From positions 1-8,942 of the forward strand of contig LUZO01000349.1 of NCBI GenBank assembly GCA_001603685.1: a stretch of 8,942 bases of DNA, read 5' to 3'. A program made the translations under genes and the position numbers. Shown here in pieces: positions 5,933 to 8,942 of this stretch (the first letter of the stretch is position 1; each line of letters opens with the position of its first letter). A model generated the notes under the pieces. It did no database searches. It saw only the letters and a program-made list of their open reading frames with translations, and had not been told where the DNA came from. The stretch is from Bacteroidales bacterium Bact_23 (GTDB lineage Bacteria; Bacteroidota; Bacteroidia; Bacteroidales; Lentimicrobiaceae).

Positions 5933-8755
5933 TCAGTAACCACTCTTCTTTCCCTTATCCGTTGCCCTGATTCCCTTTTCCATCCATTCGGGTACGGGTG
6001 CTCCTTTCAGATAATGATCGAAGAACTGCATCATGCGGATATCCAGGTCTTTCATGTTTCCCCGCTTTGTCAGATTGTGCTCATCGCCGTTGTAGTTGAG
6101 CAGCCAGCACGGCTTCTGAAGCCGCCGCAGTGCGGTAAAAAGCTCAATTCCCTGATACCAGGGCACCGCTCCGTCGGTGTCGTTCGACATAATCAGCAGG
6201 GGTGTCTCTATTTTATCGGCGCTGAAGAGGGCCGAGTTTTCGATGTAGAGGTCGGGGCGTTCCCACAGGGTGGCGCCGATTCTGCTTTGTCCTTCCTCAT
6301 ACTGAAACTGTCTTACCATTCCCGATTCCCAGCGGATGCCGCCATAGGCGCTTGTCATGTTGCTTACCGGAGCGCCGGCCATGGCCGCTTTAAACAGATT
6401 GGTGCGGGTTATGAGCCACGCAACCTGGTAACCGCCCCAGCTTTGTCCCTGAACCCCGATGTGTTCGTTGTCGATCAGGCGGCGGCTTATCAGTTCGGTA
6501 ACTCCGCTCACCACCGATTCGTAGGCGTTCTGGCCGGGATGACCGTTGGTGTAGTCGATGTCGGGGATGAAAACCACATAGCCGTTGCTGGTGCAGTAGG
6601 TGGGGCTGATGATGCTCCGCGACGGCTTCGGCGGATAATACTGGTGAAGCTGGTCGGTATATTTTTCATAGAAATAGACCAGCGCCGGGTATTTCTTCTT
6701 TTCGGGATCGTAGCCTTTTGGTTTATAAAAGAGCCCTTTCTGCATCTTCCCGGATGGCGTTCTCCAGGAGATGATCTCCACACTGCCCCACAGGTAGTTC
6801 TTCTGCTGCGGATTGGCGTCGCTTATCTTCACCGCCGGGCTGAAGCGGCTGTTGCTCAGCCACAGATCCGGAAACTCTGCAAAGGTACTCCGGCTGAAAA
6901 GCAGTTGATCCGCATCCGCTGCTTTTACGGGTGTCGAGTATTTGTAAGGCCCTTCGAGGAGTTTTTCGGGCTTTTCGGGGAATTTCCGGCCCAGTTGCCA
7001 GAATCCCGCATCCTTATTATCGGTGTTGAAGCTGCTCAGCAGCAGGCTGCCCTCTTCATTTTCGAGGTAGGGCACCTCCCGGTCGAGGTTCAGATACCGG
7101 AACTGCCGTTTTGTGGTTCTTCCTTCGCCCATGGTAAGGCACACCGGCGGCTTTTTGCCGTCGGGGTCAAGCCCCCAGAGGTCGAAGCGGTCGTAAACCA
7201 CAAAAAGCCGGTCGTTTTTCAGCCATCCGGCATTTCCGACAGGGTAGGGCAGGCCCGGCATATCGTATTCTTCATCGTAGAAGGCAATCTCCCTGCCGGC
7301 GGAGTGTCTGGTTATCTTCTTATTTTTCAGAATCATGGTCATCCAGAGACTGTCGGTTTCGGAGTACCAGGCAATGTATTTACCGGTTGTACCGAGGCTT
7401 ATCTGCCCCGCAACCTTCTTCAGCAGCAGTTCGGTTTCGCCGGTTTCGTTGTTGATGAGGTAAACATCCCTGAACCGGCGCCCCTGCCACGAAGTCTCCA
7501 CCAGATAGTGTTCATCGGCGAAGCTCAGCGCCACACGGCCGTTTCCCTTAAAGCCTGTGATTACCGTTCGCATCAGTTCGTTGGCCAGCGGAACTATTTT
7601 GCCGGTATTGGTGTGATATACAGTCAGATAAGTCCTCTTTTTCTCTTCGTCAAGTTGCTTCAGCTGTTGCGGCTGAAGCAACGGATCGCGCCAGTGCCAG
7701 ACATCCACCCTGGCTTTCTCGTCGTCGGTCAGGGTGTCCTTTGCTTCGGGGCGGGGAGTGGGGGCGATGCCGAAATAGAGCTTGCTGCCATCTTCCGAAA
7801 AGTAGATACTGCCGTGCTCTCCCGCTGAGAATCCGGCGGGGAATGCGGCATCCGCCGTGTCGGCAATGCGTTTGGCTTCCTTCTGGTAGTAATGGAGGCT
7901 GTATCGTCTGGCTTTGATGGTGTCGCTGCTGTAAAGGAACGCAAACTGCCGGCCTAAGTTGTCGGTGGCTGGTTTCAGAATATGCCCCGGTGCCGAGAAT
8001 ATAGGCGTTTCGGTGCGGGTCACCGTGTTGAAGGCAAAAACCGCCGATACCGGAATGCTGTCGGAGGAGAGGGTGGCGTATAGGATGGTTCCGCCCTGCT
8101 CGCTGATTACGGCATCCGTAACATTTTCGCGCGAAAGAATTACACTGTCGGCGGGATAAACGATGTTCAGCAGGTAGGTTTTCGTCTCATCCTTTTTCTT
8201 TGCCGGCTTCTCCTTTTTCAGCTCCTTTCCCTTTTCGGGCGCCAGCGAGTCATGTTTTGAGGTATCCGCGGCGGGAATGGGTTTGTCAATCAGGGCAAAC
8301 ATGGCTTCGCCGCCTTTGGCGGCAACGGAAAACGACTTCAGGCCGGGGAAGAGGAATTTGTTGCCGTTGCGGCTTAGGATTCCCAGCGAGTCCTTCGGAA
8401 AATCATCCTTTTTCTTCCCGTCCAGTTTTGCCTGGCGGGTATCTTTCAGCGGCGGCTTTATTTTCCAGGCGGTGAAGCTGCCTGAAGCCGGGACGGCCGC
8501 ACCGTATCCGCGGCTGAAGGTGTCATAGCTTTGCTTTTCCGGATAATAAAGAATCAGGCTGCCATCGCCATATTGCGGATTTTGTTCAAAAAAAACGATT
8601 TTTCCGTCGCGCGAAAGGCCCGGGCGGTCGATGCTGTTCCAACTATCGTAAACATCCGGGCTCAAAGGCATCTGATTCTGCCCCGAAACCGGCTTGTTCA
8701 GAGCGGAAATAAGAATAAAAGGCACTGATAATGAGAGGAAAATATTTAATTTCAT
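5933..8755 (-). CDS. Secreted S9-family (prolyl oligopeptidase-like) serine peptidase
   Basis: This 940-residue protein has a signal peptide (hydrophobic stretch about 5-19, likely cut near VSG-QN at 25) and should act in the periplasm or at the outer membrane. Residues about 30-640 form the beta-propeller-like N-terminal region that gates substrate access in S9 peptidases. About 655-920 form the alpha/beta-hydrolase catalytic domain. The nucleophile is Ser772 in GQSWGGY (770-776), the acid is Asp861 in SNDTDGAVP (857-865) and the base is His893 in GDEHNL (890-895), so the triad is complete and in the right order. The family cuts short peptides, often after proline; substrate specificity cannot be read here. 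It is longer than typical oligopeptidases of about 700 residues. Part of the excess is a Lys/Glu-rich insert at about 167-193. The ATG at 8755 fits the signal peptide and is preceded by an A-rich run. It is probably the first gene of a transcript that includes the barrel protein. Confidence 0.95.
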   Translation of the reverse strand: MKLNIFLSLSVPFILISALNKPVSGQNQMPLSPDVYDSWNSIDRPGLSRDGKIVFFEQNPQYGDGSLILYYPEKQSYDTFSRGYGAAVPASGSFTAWKIKPPLKDTRQAKLDGKKKDDFPKDSLGILSRNGNKFLFPGLKSFSVAAKGGEAMFALIDKPIPAADTSKHDSLAPEKGKELKKEKPAKKKDETKTYLLNIVYPADSVILSRENVTDAVISEQGGTILYATLSSDSIPVSAVFAFNTVTRTETPIFSAPGHILKPATDNLGRQFAFLYSSDTIKARRYSLHYYQKEAKRIADTADAAFPAGFSAGEHGSIYFSEDGSKLYFGIAPTPRPEAKDTLTDDEKARVDVWHWRDPLLQPQQLKQLDEEKKRTYLTVYHTNTGKIVPLANELMRTVITGFKGNGRVALSFADEHYLVETSWQGRRFRDVYLINNETGETELLLKKVAGQISLGTTGKYIAWYSETDSLWMTMILKNKKITRHSAGREIAFYDEEYDMPGLPYPVGNAGWLKNDRLFVVYDRFDLWGLDPDGKKPPVCLTMGEGRTTKRQFRYLNLDREVPYLENEEGSLLLSSFNTDNKDAGFWQLGRKFPEKPEKLLEGPYKYSTPVKAADADQLLFSRSTFAEFPDLWLSNSRFSPAVKISDANPQQKNYLWGSVEIISWRTPSGKMQKGLFYKPKGYDPEKKKYPALVYFYEKYTDQLHQYYPPKPSRSIISPTYCTSNGYVVFIPDIDYTNGHPGQNAYESVVSGVTELISRRLIDNEHIGVQGQSWGGYQVAWLITRTNLFKAAMAGAPVSNMTSAYGGIRWESGMVRQFQYEEGQSRIGATLWERPDLYIENSALFSADKIETPLLIMSNDTDGAVPWYQGIELFTALRRLQKPCWLLNYNGDEHNLTKRGNMKDLDIRMMQFFDHYLKGAPVPEWMEKGIRATDKGKKSGY

Positions 8756-8782
8756 TATTTTTTTGGAATGGTGTTTACATTT

Positions 8783-8795
8783 CGCTAAAATAGCG
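8783..8795. promoter_or_regulatory. 13-bp palindrome in the peptidase upstream region
   Basis: CGCTA-AAA-TAGCG is an inverted repeat 28 bp before the peptidase start codon. On the minus strand it overlaps TATTTTAG, which matches seven of eight positions of TAnnTTTG, so it could be an operator overlapping a -7 element. No -33 TTG is clear. Its position is suggestive, but the repeat is short enough to be chance. Confidence 0.3.
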
Positions 8796-8807
8796 TATAT
8801 TTAATAA

Positions 8808-8870
8808 CCGATTTCAGACTCAGTTCATAAATCCGTATTGGGATGGGTTTTTGTGCTTTTCTGAAACCGG
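8808..8870. repeat. Spaced inverted repeat upstream of the peptidase gene
   Basis: CCGATTTCAGA (8808-8818) and TCTGAAACCGG (8860-8870) are complementary at 10 of 11 positions with 41 bp between them. A run of eight T follows at 8879-8886. The loop is too wide for an ordinary terminator, so it may be a pair of regulator half-sites or chance. No gene is visible between 8756 and 8942. Confidence 0.25.
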
Positions 8871-8942
8871 ATGCTGTGTTTTTTTTGTTGAATTGTCTCG
8901 TTATTTGCTTCATATAGTCCAAAATGTTATTTGTTTTAATTT

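Noticed and set aside
6014..7828. A 604-codon open frame on the plus strand.
   Set aside because: It lies wholly antisense to the S9 peptidase, whose signal peptide and catalytic triad are clear. The antisense product has no recognisable motif and is explained by codon usage of the real gene.

Overview
The window looks like chromosomal DNA from a member of the Bacteroidota, probably Bacteroidales-like. Gene starts lack a Shine-Dalgarno sequence and are preceded by A-rich stretches. Matches to the Bacteroidota -7 promoter element TAnnTTTG lie upstream of several genes. The cell-envelope proteins (a lipoprotein with a K-D-D motif just after the lipid cysteine, an eight-stranded-type outer-membrane barrel, a large periplasmic S9 peptidase) are of kinds common in that phylum. 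Species cannot be fixed from the sequence alone.

Layout from left to right. Positions 1-178 (minus) hold the first 59 codons of an A+T-rich, unrecognised gene that runs off the left edge. Positions 248-1651 (minus) are mnmE, the tRNA-modification GTPase, complete with all G motifs and the C-terminal CxGK. Transcribed away from it is sucD (1791-2663, plus), the alpha subunit of succinyl-CoA synthetase, without sucC beside it. A 25-bp imperfect hairpin with A and T tracts on its two sides (2685-2742) follows sucD and can act as a terminator in both directions. The next 300 bp contain no gene. They are filled by GC-rich palindromes and hairpins embedded in short A+T-rich tandem repeats (2756-3014), the most unusual part of the window.

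The right two thirds is all on the minus strand. In order of transcription it holds an S9-family prolyl-oligopeptidase-like peptidase (8755-5933), a 390-residue secreted protein with a helical N-terminal half and a predicted outer-membrane beta-barrel (5885-4713, only 47 bp after the peptidase), a 221-bp gap, and a beta-helix lipoprotein (4491-3043). The peptidase and barrel genes may be cotranscribed. The lipoprotein has its own -7-like element close to its start. A functional link among the three envelope genes is only inferred.

Apart from the repeat cluster, the gene content is ordinary: two housekeeping genes and three envelope or secreted proteins. I see no defence system, CRISPR array, integrase, transposase, tRNA or rRNA, and nothing that amounts to a new multi-gene system.
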